Shown here: in pieces, positions 27,159 through 34,836 of the stretch
How positions within the stretch are numbered: the stretch's first letter is position 1
Layout: each line of letters starts with the position of its first letter
From: an uncultured Acetobacteraceae bacterium
GTDB lineage: Bacteria; Pseudomonadota; Alphaproteobacteria; Acetobacterales; Acetobacteraceae
DNA length: 49,153 nucleotides
Direction of reading: 5' to 3'
Assembly (NCBI GenBank): GCA_903918195.1
Contig: CAIXDS010000212.1
Span: 1 to 49,153 of the forward strand
The notes under the pieces: model-generated
Seen by the model: the letters and a program-made list of their open reading frames with translations, nothing else
Told to the model about the DNA's origin: nothing
Database searches by the model: none
Program-made: the position numbers and the translations under genes

Positions 27159-28292
27159 ATGAGCCAGACCACCCTGCCCGCCTGCTCGATCAACGACACA
27201 ACCCTGCGAGACGGCGAACAGGCGCCGGGCGTGGCCTTCAGCGTGGCCGAGAAGGCCGCCATCGCCGCCGCATTGGATGCCGCCGGCATCGACGAAATCG
27301 AGGCCGGTACGCCGGCAATGGGCGGCGAGGAAATCGAGGCCATCCAGGCCGCCGTGCAGGCCGCCCCGCAGGCCCGCGTCGCCGCCTGGTGCCGGATGAC
27401 CGAGGCCGACGTGGACGCCGCGCTCCGCGCCGGCGTGCGCCACGCCAACCTCTCAGTGCCCACCTCGCCGCGCCAGATCGCCGCCAAGCTGCGCGGCGGG
27501 CCGGCCGAGGTGCTGGCGCGCATCGCCCGGGTGGTGCCCTATGCGCGTGACCGCGGCCTGACCGTGTCGGTGGGCGGCGAGGATTCCAGCCGCGCCGACC
27601 CTGAATTTCTGTCCCGCCTGCTCGACGCCGCGCAAGCCGCCGGCGCCTGGCGGTTCCGGTACGCCGACACGCTGGGCGTGCTCGATCCTTTTGCCACCGA
27701 AGCGGCGTTCCGCCGCCTGCGTGCCGGCAGCGATCTGTGCCTTGAGTTCCACGGCCACGACGATCTCGGGCTGGCCACCGCCAACACGTTGGCGGCCCTG
27801 CGCGGCGGGGCCACCGATGCCAGCGTGTGCGTGCTCGGCCTGGGCGAGCGCGCCGGCAACGCCGCCCTGGAACAGGTGGCGGCGGCGTTCGACCGGTTGC
27901 AGCTCGCCACCACCCGCATCGACCTCGCGTGCCTGGCGGATCTGGCGGATCTGGTGGCCCGCGCCGCGCGGCGCAGCATCCCGACGGCGCAGCCGATCGT
28001 CGGCGAGGTCGCCTTCACCCATGAATCCGGCATCCATGTCAGCGGCCTGCTGCGCGACCCCTCCACCTACGAGGCGATGGACCCGGCCCTGTTCGGCCGC
28101 GAGCGGCGCATCGTGCTGGGCAAGCATTCCGGCACGGCGGCAGTGCGCGAAGCGTTGCTGCACGCCGGCGTCACCGCCGGCGACACGGTGGTCGCCGACC
28201 TGCTGGGGCGGCTGCGCCGGCATGCCGGACGGGTGAAACGCCCGGTCACGCGGCCGGAACTGCTGGCGATGCACGCCGAAGCGGCCTCTTGA
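27159..28292 (+). CDS. nifV: Homocitrate synthase
   Basis: A 377-residue protein of the isopropylmalate/homocitrate synthase family. [19 protein letters not shown] at residues 10-28 holds the metal-binding Asp and catalytic Arg, [15 protein letters not shown] (about residue 195) provides the metal-binding His pair, and [15 protein letters not shown] and [18 protein letters not shown] are family marks. It condenses acetyl-CoA with 2-oxoglutarate to give R-homocitrate, the organic ligand of the FeMo-cofactor. The nif assignment over lysine biosynthesis rests on its sigma-54 promoter and NifA site and on its neighbours. It ends before a strong terminator. Confidence 0.93.
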   Translation: MSQTTLPACSINDTTLRDGEQAPGVAFSVAEKAAIAAALDAAGIDEIEAGTPAMGGEEIEAIQAAVQAAPQARVAAWCRMTEADVDAALRAGVRHANLSVPTSPRQIAAKLRGGPAEVLARIARVVPYARDRGLTVSVGGEDSSRADPEFLSRLLDAAQAAGAWRFRYADTLGVLDPFATEAAFRRLRAGSDLCLEFHGHDDLGLATANTLAALRGGATDASVCVLGLGERAGNAALEQVAAAFDRLQLATTRIDLACLADLADLVARAARRSIPTAQPIVGEVAFTHESGIHVSGLLRDPSTYEAMDPALFGRERRIVLGKHSGTAAVREALLHAGVTAGDTVVADLLGRLRRHAGRVKRPVTRPELLAMHAEAAS

Positions 28293-28312
28293 GGGGTCCG
28301 CGGCCCCGATCG

Positions 28313-28332
28313 GGGGCGAAAACGCCCCTTTT
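28313..28332 (+). terminator. Rho-independent terminator after nifV
   Basis: Stem GGGGCG/CGCCCC with an AAAA loop followed by TTTT. It starts 21 bases after the nifV stop and separates nifV from the DUF2478 gene. Confidence 0.85.
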
Positions 28333-28363
28333 GTGCAGTGCGGCACCGTGTTAGAGTTACATT

Positions 28364-28894
28364 ATGAAAAACTCCGGTGACCTTCGCGCTGCCGCCGTGG
28401 TGTTCGAGAGCGGTGATGATGCCGATGCCGCCATGGCGGTCGCGGTAGCCGCCCTGCGCCATGCGGGCCTGCGCATCGGCGGGCTGCTCCAGGTGTTCGG
28501 CCCGGCGATCGGCCCGTGCAAGCGGGAGATGAATCTGTTGGTTCTGGCCAGCGGCGACTGGATTCGGCTCGACCAGCCACGCGGCCCCGAGGCGCAAGGC
28601 TGTACGCTGGATGGCGACGCGCTGACCCGTGCCGGACAGGCGCTGCACGAGGCGGTGCAGGCGCGGCCGGACCTGCTGGTGGTCAGCCGGTTCGGCAAGC
28701 AGGAAGCCCTGGGCGGCGGCATGCGCGCGGAGATCGCCGAGGCGCTGCTGTCCGGCATTCCGGTGCTGGTGGCGGTGCGCGCCGGGCTGCGCGAGGAGTG
28801 GGAACGCTTCCTGGGGAGCCCGGCGCAGGTGCTGCCGACCTGTGCCGACACCATCGCCGGCTGGGCGCGTGCCCAGGCAACCGCAGCTTCATAG
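28364..28894 (+). CDS. DUF2478 family protein
   Basis: A 176-residue protein of the DUF2478 family, a P-loop-like fold of unknown function that I associate with molybdenum transport and nitrogen-fixation loci. It opens with AAAVVFESGDDADAAMAVAV and has LLVVSRFGKQEALGGGMRAE followed by LLSGIPVLVAVR. The classic phosphate-binding GKT motif is not evident. A second DUF2478 domain occurs in the fusion protein after nifH, which suggests a shared role in metal supply. It begins 72 bases after nifV, beyond a terminator, so it likely has its own promoter. Confidence 0.7.
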   Translation: MKNSGDLRAAAVVFESGDDADAAMAVAVAALRHAGLRIGGLLQVFGPAIGPCKREMNLLVLASGDWIRLDQPRGPEAQGCTLDGDALTRAGQALHEAVQARPDLLVVSRFGKQEALGGGMRAEIAEALLSGIPVLVAVRAGLREEWERFLGSPAQVLPTCADTIAGWARAQATAAS

Positions 28895-29045
28895 CAGGTC
28901 GCCCCGGCTGGCGGGATCGTAACCCGCGGCGGTACTATCAAAGACTGGGCATAGCGTTCGCCGCCCCCACCTTTCGGACGAAGCGAGGCCGACCGGCGCC
29001 GGACGGCGAGCGCATCATCTTCGTCGCCCCGGAAGGAGACATCGC

Positions 29046-29702
29046 ATGAGCGGACCCTGCATCATCGTCGGCTACGGGCCGGGCATCGGCGGCGCGGTCG
29101 CCCGGGCCTTCGGCCGCGAGGGAATGAGCCTCGGGCTGGTCGCGCGCAACGCGGCGAAGCTCGACGCCGCCGTCGCCGAACTCGAAGCCGCTGGCCACGC
29201 GGCCGCTGCCTTCCCCGCCGATGCGGGCGATGCGGCATCGCTGAGCGCGGCCCTGTCGGCGGCGCAGGATCGGTTCGGCGCGGCGGACGTGCTCGTCTAC
29301 AATGCGGCGACGTGGCGGTCGGGTCCGGTGCTGGCGACCGCGCCCGCCGAGTTGGACGCCGATTTCCGCATCTGCGTCACCGGCGCGCTGACCGCCGCGC
29401 GCGCCGTCGCGCCGGCCATGCAGACGCGCGGCCATGGCAGCCTTCTGTTTACCAGCGGCGGCTTCGCCCTGCATCCCAACCCGATCGCGCCGACGCTGTC
29501 GATCGGCAAGGCCGGCCTGCGCGCCCTGGTGCTCATGCTGGCCCAGGAACTGGCGCCGGCGGGCGTGCGGGTCGGCATGGTCACGGTGATGGGCCGGGTG
29601 CAGCCGGGCACGGAATTCGACCCCGATTCGATCGCGGCGTCGTTCCTCGCCCTGCATCACGGCACGCCGGACCCGGCGACGGCCGAACACCGGTTTGGCT
29701 GA
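29046..29702 (+). CDS. SDR-family oxidoreductase with an atypical active site
   Basis: A 218-residue short-chain dehydrogenase/reductase. IIVGYGPGIGGAVARAF is the Rossmann nucleotide loop (GxxxGIG type, residues about 6-22), LVYNAATWRSGPV is the NAG-like motif, and LLFTSGGFALHPN carries the catalytic serine region. The usual Y-x3-K reads TLSIGKAGLRAL, so the lysine remains but the tyrosine is leucine. The reaction may thus be altered or lost. GGAAGGAG precedes the ATG. The gene sits between DUF2478 and YqeB-like genes in the nif region; its role there is unknown. Confidence 0.8.
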   Translation: MSGPCIIVGYGPGIGGAVARAFGREGMSLGLVARNAAKLDAAVAELEAAGHAAAAFPADAGDAASLSAALSAAQDRFGAADVLVYNAATWRSGPVLATAPAELDADFRICVTGALTAARAVAPAMQTRGHGSLLFTSGGFALHPNPIAPTLSIGKAGLRALVLMLAQELAPAGVRVGMVTVMGRVQPGTEFDPDSIAASFLALHHGTPDPATAEHRFG

Positions 29703-29714
29703 CCGGCGTCCGGT

Positions 29715-30602
29715 TCAGTGCCGGGGCGGCGGCCCCCGGCGCGATATCCCGGCCATAGCCTCCCGCGGCTCGCCATCCCGCGATTCCAGTTCGCGCACCG
29801 CCTGCAGCGTCACCTCGGCGATGCGGGCGGCGCGCGGGGGAATGCCGGCCCACTGGCCACAATCGCCGCGCGGGTCCACTTCCAACAGCTTGCTGCCGGC
29901 CGGGACGTCGGCGCCGTCGTGCACCAGGCCGCGCAGGCGCCCGGCCAGCGGGGCGCGCAGCGGCGTACCGGCACAACTGCCCACCACCGCGCCCGCCGCC
30001 ACCGCATCGCCGATTTCATGCGGCGTCAGCCAGGTGCCGCTCCAGCGCGCCCGGCCGAAGCGCTCGCGGCCGACCCCGTCAATCGGGGCAGAGCGGCCAT
30101 GCGCCGCCAGCGTCGGGCCGTCGCGGATGATGCAGGTGGACAATTCGGGGGCGGTCTCGATGGCGAGGTGCACATTCTCGCCGGCAGCGAAGCCGGGGCC
30201 GAGGCCGACCGCGAAACCGGCCACCGCCCGCAGGTCGGCATGCCGCTCATGACGCCGCATGCGGGCATCTACCACGCCACGCACCAGCCCGAGGCAGAGC
30301 AGGTCGTCGGGCGGAATGTCGGTAACCGGCACAACGTCGCCGCCTTGTAGCAATTGCACCACAGCCAACATACTGTCGGCCCCGCGCGCCCGCACACCAT
30401 GGAGTTCCACGCCGCCGGACTCCAACGCATCGTCGAACGCCATGCGCCGGCGCAACACGGGGATTTTGCTATCGCGGGCCATCACCACGGACCATCCGGC
30501 GACGAACAGGGAATGCGCCACCGCCGAGCCGACATCGTCGGTGCCCAGCACGACGATGGGGGAGTCAAGAGCCGGCAGGGTGGAGCGCCGATGCACACGC
30601 AC
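29715..30602 (-). CDS. YqeB-like molybdenum-hydroxylase maturation protein
   Basis: A 295-residue protein of the YqeB/EF2563 family (named for selenium-dependent molybdenum hydroxylase systems). It has an N-terminal nucleotide-fold motif (IVVLGTDDVGSAVAHSLFVA), KIPVLRRRMAFDDALESG, a central VVDARMRRH and TWLTPHEIGDAVAAGAVVG followed by APLAGRLRGLVHDG. The family sits with XdhC-type cofactor-insertion proteins. Opposite strand to its neighbours; the coding region ends 12 bases from the SDR stop, so the two genes converge. Its molecular role is not established. Confidence 0.8.
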   Translation of the reverse strand: MRVHRRSTLPALDSPIVVLGTDDVGSAVAHSLFVAGWSVVMARDSKIPVLRRRMAFDDALESGGVELHGVRARGADSMLAVVQLLQGGDVVPVTDIPPDDLLCLGLVRGVVDARMRRHERHADLRAVAGFAVGLGPGFAAGENVHLAIETAPELSTCIIRDGPTLAAHGRSAPIDGVGRERFGRARWSGTWLTPHEIGDAVAAGAVVGSCAGTPLRAPLAGRLRGLVHDGADVPAGSKLLEVDPRGDCGQWAGIPPRAARIAEVTLQAVRELESRDGEPREAMAGISRRGPPPRH

Positions 30603-30796
30603 GTGGACCTCCCCGGAACGATTATCGCCGGTGCGTCATTGCAAGCGGCGGGCCACCCCTTTCGGTTGCCACAATGTCATGTTTCGTACCAAAAAATGTG
30701 TTGCCCGTTACGCTTCTATATCGCTATCGTTCCATTGTCGCGTCATCGACGCGCGGGGCGGACATTCCGCCGCCTCGTGACCCCCGGAACCGACAA

Positions 30797-32473
30797 ATGG
30801 GCTCCCTTCGATCGACCACGACCTTCGACCGTGGTGAACGGCCGTTGCCGCGGGCCGATCTGGCGCTGTACGGCATCTACGAGATTTCCAAGATCCTCTG
30901 CGGCCCGGGCAGCCTGTATGAGGTGCTGTCGAGTACCCTCCATGTGCTGCACAGCTTCCTCGACATGGCGCATGGCGTGATCGCGGTACTGGATTCCGCC
31001 GGCGAGCCGGAAACGGTGGTGTCGGCCTCGCTCGACCCCGAAGGAGCGCGGCGCTATTTCGACGCGCTGCCGGAAAAAGTGGTCGGCCAGATCGTGGTGA
31101 CCGAGATGCCGGTGGTGGTGGAGAATGTCACCACCGACCCGGCCTTCGCCGAGTGCGACCGCGGCCTGTGGGGCGAGGGCAAGAACGTCGCCTTCATCGG
31201 CGTGCCGATTCGCGACCGCAACCGGGTGGTCGGCGCGCTGGCCATCGACCGCCCCTGGTTGAACCCGGCTGATATGCGCACCGACGAGGATGTGCGCTTC
31301 CTGAAAATGGCGGCCAACCTGATCGGCCAGACCGTGCGCCTGCACCGGCTGGTGATGCGCGACCGCGAGCGCATGCTGGAAGACCAGCGGCGCCTGGAGA
31401 AGGAGCGCGAGAGCCTGGCCGCCCAGGTGCGCCGCCCCGGCTCCTCGCCGATCGTGGGCGAGAGCGAGGCGCTGCGGGCAGTGCTGGAGAAGGTGCAGCT
31501 GGTGGCCCGCAGTTCCTCGCCGGTGCTGCTACGCGGCGAATCGGGCACCGGCAAGGAGCTGTTCGCGGCGGCGCTGCACGAAGGCTCGCCGCGGCGGTCC
31601 GGCCCGTTCATCAAGCTGAACTGCGCGGCGCTGCCCGAGAGCGTACTGGAATCCGAGTTGTTCGGCCATGAAAAGGGGGCGTTCACCGGCGCGCTGGCGC
31701 AGCGCAAAGGCCGGTTCGAGCTAGCCGATAACGGCACGCTTTTTCTCGACGAGATCGGCGAAATTTCAGGATCGTTCCAGGCCAAGCTGCTGCGGGTGCT
31801 GCAGGAAGGCGAGTTCGAGCGGGTCGGCGGCACGCGTACGCTGAAGGTGAATGTGCGCATGGTCAGCGCCACCAACCGCAACCTGGAAGAGGCGGTGGCG
31901 AAGGGAAATTTCCGCGCCGATCTGTACTACCGGCTATCCGTGGTGCCGATTTTCCTGCCGCCGCTGCGCGAGCGTCGGGGCGACATTCCGCTGCTGGCGC
32001 AGGAATTCCTGCGCCGGTTCAATGCCGACAACAAGACGACGCTTTCCTTTGCCGCGGGAGCGTTGGCGGTTCTGCAGCAGTGCTATTTCCCTGGCAATGT
32101 GCGCGAGCTGGAAAACTGCGTGCGGCGCACGGCGACATTGTCGCGCGGGCAGACGATTTCCGATCATGATTTCGCCTGTCGCAATGACGGGTGCCTGTCG
32201 GCGGTGTTGTGGCGGAGCACTCCGGCGCCCGTCGCGGCGCCGCCCTCCGTGGCCGCCCCCGCGCCGTCGGGTTGCGGGCCGCAGGAGGCGTGTCCCTCCG
32301 CGTCCACGTGCAGGGTGCCGCGGGCCGATGCACGCTCGGAGTACGACGAGTTGCTGGAGGCGATGGAGAAGTCGGGCTGGGTGCAGGCGAAGGCGGCGCG
32401 GATGCTGAACCTGACGCCGCGGCAGATTGGCTATGCGCTGCGAAAAAACGGAATACCGATCAAGAAGTTTTAG
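30797..32473 (+). CDS. nifA: Nif-specific sigma-54 activator NifA, oxygen-sensitive type
   Basis: A 558-residue activator: GAF domain (residues about 30-190), linker helix, sigma-54 AAA+ domain (Walker A GESGTGKE at about 246, GAFTGA loop at about 294, Walker B GTLFLDEIGEI at about 313), then a Fis-type helix-turn-helix at the C-terminus (VQAKAARMLNLTPRQIGYAL). Cysteines 429, 441, 461 and 466 form the C-x11-C-x19-C-x4-C pattern that makes rhizobial and related NifA directly oxygen-sensitive. It should drive the sigma-54 promoters of nifV, nifB and nifH in this window. The ATG at 30797 gives a length in line with relatives; upstream in-frame codons are possible. Confidence 0.95.
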   Translation: MGSLRSTTTFDRGERPLPRADLALYGIYEISKILCGPGSLYEVLSSTLHVLHSFLDMAHGVIAVLDSAGEPETVVSASLDPEGARRYFDALPEKVVGQIVVTEMPVVVENVTTDPAFAECDRGLWGEGKNVAFIGVPIRDRNRVVGALAIDRPWLNPADMRTDEDVRFLKMAANLIGQTVRLHRLVMRDRERMLEDQRRLEKERESLAAQVRRPGSSPIVGESEALRAVLEKVQLVARSSSPVLLRGESGTGKELFAAALHEGSPRRSGPFIKLNCAALPESVLESELFGHEKGAFTGALAQRKGRFELADNGTLFLDEIGEISGSFQAKLLRVLQEGEFERVGGTRTLKVNVRMVSATNRNLEEAVAKGNFRADLYYRLSVVPIFLPPLRERRGDIPLLAQEFLRRFNADNKTTLSFAAGALAVLQQCYFPGNVRELENCVRRTATLSRGQTISDHDFACRNDGCLSAVLWRSTPAPVAAPPSVAAPAPSGCGPQEACPSASTCRVPRADARSEYDELLEAMEKSGWVQAKAARMLNLTPRQIGYALRKNGIPIKKF

Positions 32474-32527
32474 CCGGGGCGCAGGCCCGGACCCAGCCAG
32501 GAGGCTTTGCCTCCTGGACCCCTTCGA
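32474..32527 (+). repeat. Dispersed GC-rich palindromic repeat abutting nifA
   Basis: Forward copy starting at the base after the nifA stop: CCGGGGCGCAGGCCCGG, then CCAGGAGGCTTTGCCTCCTGG and ACCCCTTCGAG. The double hairpin could act as a 3' end structure of the nifA transcript. Confidence 0.7.
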
Positions 32528-32550
32528 GATCGGTCCGTCGCCGCTGGCGG

Positions 32551-32901
32551 TCAGGCCGCGCGGCGAGGACGCGGCGGGTCGAGGAACGCGACGTTGGTCG
32601 AAAAGTCGGCCGGCAGCGGCAGGATTTCCGGCTCGGGCTTGCGCAGCAGGTGCGGAATGATATCGCGCACGACCACCAACGGCCAGATGATGCCGGCCAG
32701 CGGCGCCCAATCCTTGTTGTTCGGAGGCCAGCCGAATCCGGCGCGCATATAGGCCACGCTGGCGCCGAGCGCGGCATAGGCCGCCACGCCATGCAGCCCC
32801 GCCCCGGCAATCCAGACCAGCAGCCAGCCCAGCATTCCTATCAAGGCCGGCTCGCGGAACCAGCCAAAGGCGCGGACGAACAGCGAGTCCTCGTCGAACA
32901 T
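32551..32901 (-). CDS. Small membrane protein of unknown function
   Basis: A 116-residue protein with two or three hydrophobic segments (MLGWLLVWIAGAGLHGVAAYAALGASVAYM and APLAGIIWPLVVVRDIIPHLL) and a polar C-terminal tail (KPEPEILPLPADF). ATG at 32901 has AGAGGAG nine bases upstream, a good ribosome binding site. It points away from the following gene, between nifA and nifB. No family recognised. Confidence 0.6.
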   Translation of the reverse strand: MFDEDSLFVRAFGWFREPALIGMLGWLLVWIAGAGLHGVAAYAALGASVAYMRAGFGWPPNNKDWAPLAGIIWPLVVVRDIIPHLLRKPEPEILPLPADFSTNVAFLDPPRPRRAA

Positions 32902-33219
32902 ACTCCCGCTCCTCTAGTGTGCTGTCCGCACCGTCATGACGACCGCGCGGGGTCAAACATTGCCAGGTTGCGGAGGGATCAGCCCGCAGGCATCTCAAGC
33001 CGCCGCGACCTTTTGCGCCACGCTGTCAGGACCGGCAATCATCGAACTCCGGGCAGCAGAGTGGAGCGTAGCGCGGGCGCGGCTGTGCCCGACGGGGGCC
33101 AGTGCGGGCGGCGAACGCTGAACTTGACCGGGGGACAGATTGACTATGCACTGCGGCAACACCCGGTGCACTGCGGCAACACGCGGTTCCGACCCGCAAA
33201 TTCCGAGGCTTGCTGCCGA
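32902..33219. other. Divergent intergenic region with a tandem repeat
   Basis: 318 bases between two divergently oriented genes of unknown function. It contains the tandem 20-bp repeat at 33147-33186 and a TTGACC (33124-33129) with TATGCA 15 bases further on, too closely spaced to be a convincing promoter. No GG-N10-GC sigma-54 element is visible. Confidence 0.5.
33147..33186 (+). repeat. Two tandem 20-bp repeats
   Basis: TGCACTGCGGCAACACCCGG at 33147-33166 and the same with one change (ACGCGG) at 33167-33186, so 19 of 20 bases are identical. Placed 34 bases before the start codon of the next gene, they could be paired operator sites or a recent slippage duplication. Confidence 0.75.
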
Positions 33220-34653
33220 TTGACGAGCTTCCTCGAATTCACCCCATGGGACCTGTCCGCAGTCGCCGCCCGCGGTTTTGATCCCTACGCGATCTACCGC
33301 CTGTTCCTCGGCGATCCGGCAACGCACACGCCGGTCCGCTTGCTGCCGGGCTGCCCGGCGGCGACCGCTTCATTCCAGGCCGGCGAATACAACGCCGTGA
33401 ACGCCATCTATGGCGCCGTCGCCGGGCGCCGCCTGGATCTGCCCGACCCCTGGACCGGCGAGCCGATCACCGCCACCAGCAGCTTCACGTTCTCCAACCG
33501 CGGCAATCTGCCGCTGGAAATTCTGCCGCTCGTCTATCAGCTCACCGGCCGCGCCGGGCAGGAGCTTTGGGCGGTCAGCTACAGCGTGTCCGGCCGCATC
33601 ACCCACCTGCTCTGCCCCGACGAGGATCTGGTAATCTGCGAGCGCGACCCGGCGCTGGCTGGACGCATCCTCGCCCGCCTGCGCGAAGCGGCGCCGGCAT
33701 GGCACACCCGCAGCGCCGCGCCGCAGCCGCGCCGGGTGGTGGGGCTGCTCGACATGGTGACCAATTTCGGCCACCAGCTCATCCACCATCTGAGCGGCCT
33801 GCAGCGCCTGATCGACCAGGGAGCGTCCGGACTGCCCGACGAAATCTGGCTCAGCGGCACCGAGTTCTTCGGACCGACCGAGCGCCTGTTCCCCGAACTG
33901 GCGCCCCGGCTGCGCCGCTTCCCCGACCGCTGGGCCATCCACGACGTGCTGGCCGAAGGCGACCATCTGGCGCTGCGGCTCGGCTCCAACAGCTTCCCGC
34001 GTTCGCTGCGCACCCGCATCCTGGACCTGGCGCTGGCCGCGCTGGATCGCCCGGTGCGACCGGGCCGCCGGCCGTTGATCGCGATGACGGTGCGGGCCGG
34101 CGGACGGCGCTGCGTCAACCTGGCTCCGGCGATCGGCGAGGCCGTGCGGCGCCTGCTGCCGCGCCACCCCGGCCTGGGCGTGCTGATCGACGGCTGGGTG
34201 TTGCCGCAGGCCGAAATCGTGCTGGGCAGCGCCGTCGCCACCGCGCTGGCGCCGTGGTACCGCGGTCTGGTAACCCCCGAAATCGAGGCGGCCTTCGAGC
34301 TGGCGGCAGCGTTGCCGGCAGGCGTGGTGACGGAATGCCTGGTCGGCGGCCCGATGCTGGCCTCGGTGGCGGCGGCCTCTGCGATCGACGCCTATGTCGC
34401 CCATGTCGGCACGCTGCAGCACAAGCTGGGCTTTTTCGCCGATGTCCCGGGCGTCGTGCACGGACCACGCCAGCAGCTTGCCGATCCGGAAGGCGGCGCG
34501 TTCCAGGCGGAAATCGGCCGCGCGCCCGCCTTCCTGCCCGCCACGGCGGTGCGCGATGTCGGACCGCCGCCGGAGCGCGGGTCAGCCTTTGCCGACTACG
34601 AGATCGTCGATCTGGACGCGCTGCACGACCGGTTGGCCGCCGCCCTGGGCTGA
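33220..34653 (+). CDS. Protein of unknown function in the nif region
   Basis: A protein of about 477 residues. It starts with a TTG at 33220 (MTSFLEFTPWDLSAV after initiation); GAGG lies about ten bases upstream. Visible stretches include VVGLLDMVTNFGHQLIHHLS (about residue 175), LSGTEFFGPTERLFPELAP and PLIAMTVRAGGRRCVN, then RHPGLGVLIDGWVLP. The alternation of strands and helices with a second Rossmann-like half suggests a two-domain, glycosyltransferase-like GT-B fold, but this is weak. The frame extends backwards into nifA territory; that part is a shadow. The product is unknown; position between nifA and nifB is the main clue. Confidence 0.7.
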   Translation: MTSFLEFTPWDLSAVAARGFDPYAIYRLFLGDPATHTPVRLLPGCPAATASFQAGEYNAVNAIYGAVAGRRLDLPDPWTGEPITATSSFTFSNRGNLPLEILPLVYQLTGRAGQELWAVSYSVSGRITHLLCPDEDLVICERDPALAGRILARLREAAPAWHTRSAAPQPRRVVGLLDMVTNFGHQLIHHLSGLQRLIDQGASGLPDEIWLSGTEFFGPTERLFPELAPRLRRFPDRWAIHDVLAEGDHLALRLGSNSFPRSLRTRILDLALAALDRPVRPGRRPLIAMTVRAGGRRCVNLAPAIGEAVRRLLPRHPGLGVLIDGWVLPQAEIVLGSAVATALAPWYRGLVTPEIEAAFELAAALPAGVVTECLVGGPMLASVAAASAIDAYVAHVGTLQHKLGFFADVPGVVHGPRQQLADPEGGAFQAEIGRAPAFLPATAVRDVGPPPERGSAFADYEIVDLDALHDRLAAALG

Positions 34654-34675
34654 CCGGCCCGGCAGGCGCCGACGC

Positions 34676-34712
34676 TGTGCCCATCCGGACGCCTCATGTC
34701 GCAAACCCGACG
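34676..34712 (+). promoter_or_regulatory. Two NifA-type upstream sites for nifB
   Basis: TGTGCCCATCCGGACG (34676-34691) and TGTCGCAAACCCGACG (34697-34712) are TGT-N10-ACG, one base off TGT-N10-ACA. They are 21 bases apart, two helical turns, and the second closely resembles the nifV site (TGTCGGAAACCCAACA). They lie roughly 110-130 bases before the predicted transcription start. Confidence 0.6.
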
Positions 34713-34788
34713 CGCCATCCGTCCCCGGAGATGCCGCAACCACGCGGCCGAAGCCCTGGAATCCCGCGCCCAGCCCCCTCCCCGCCGG

Positions 34789-34804
34789 TTGGCATGAACC
34801 TTGC
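34789..34804 (+). promoter_or_regulatory. Sigma-54 promoter of the nifB operon
   Basis: TTGGCATGAACCTTGC has GG at 34791-34792 and GC at 34803-34804 spaced by ten bases. Transcription would begin near 34816, about 20 bases before the nifB GTG. Confidence 0.85.
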
Positions 34805-34836
34805 GGTCCCCAGCCCACGGAACGAGAGGAAAAACC

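Noticed and set aside
30675..30690. TGT-N10-ACC as a NifA site before nifA
   Set aside because: One base off the consensus with no sigma-54 promoter nearby; more likely chance.
33147..33186. Start of a CRISPR array
   Set aside because: Only two directly adjacent 20-bp copies, no spacers and no cas genes.
32191..33219. N-terminal extension of the 33220 gene to 820 residues
   Set aside because: The extension runs through the nifA 3' end in another frame, the palindromic repeat and a minus-strand gene; protein-like sequence starts only at the TTG at 33220.
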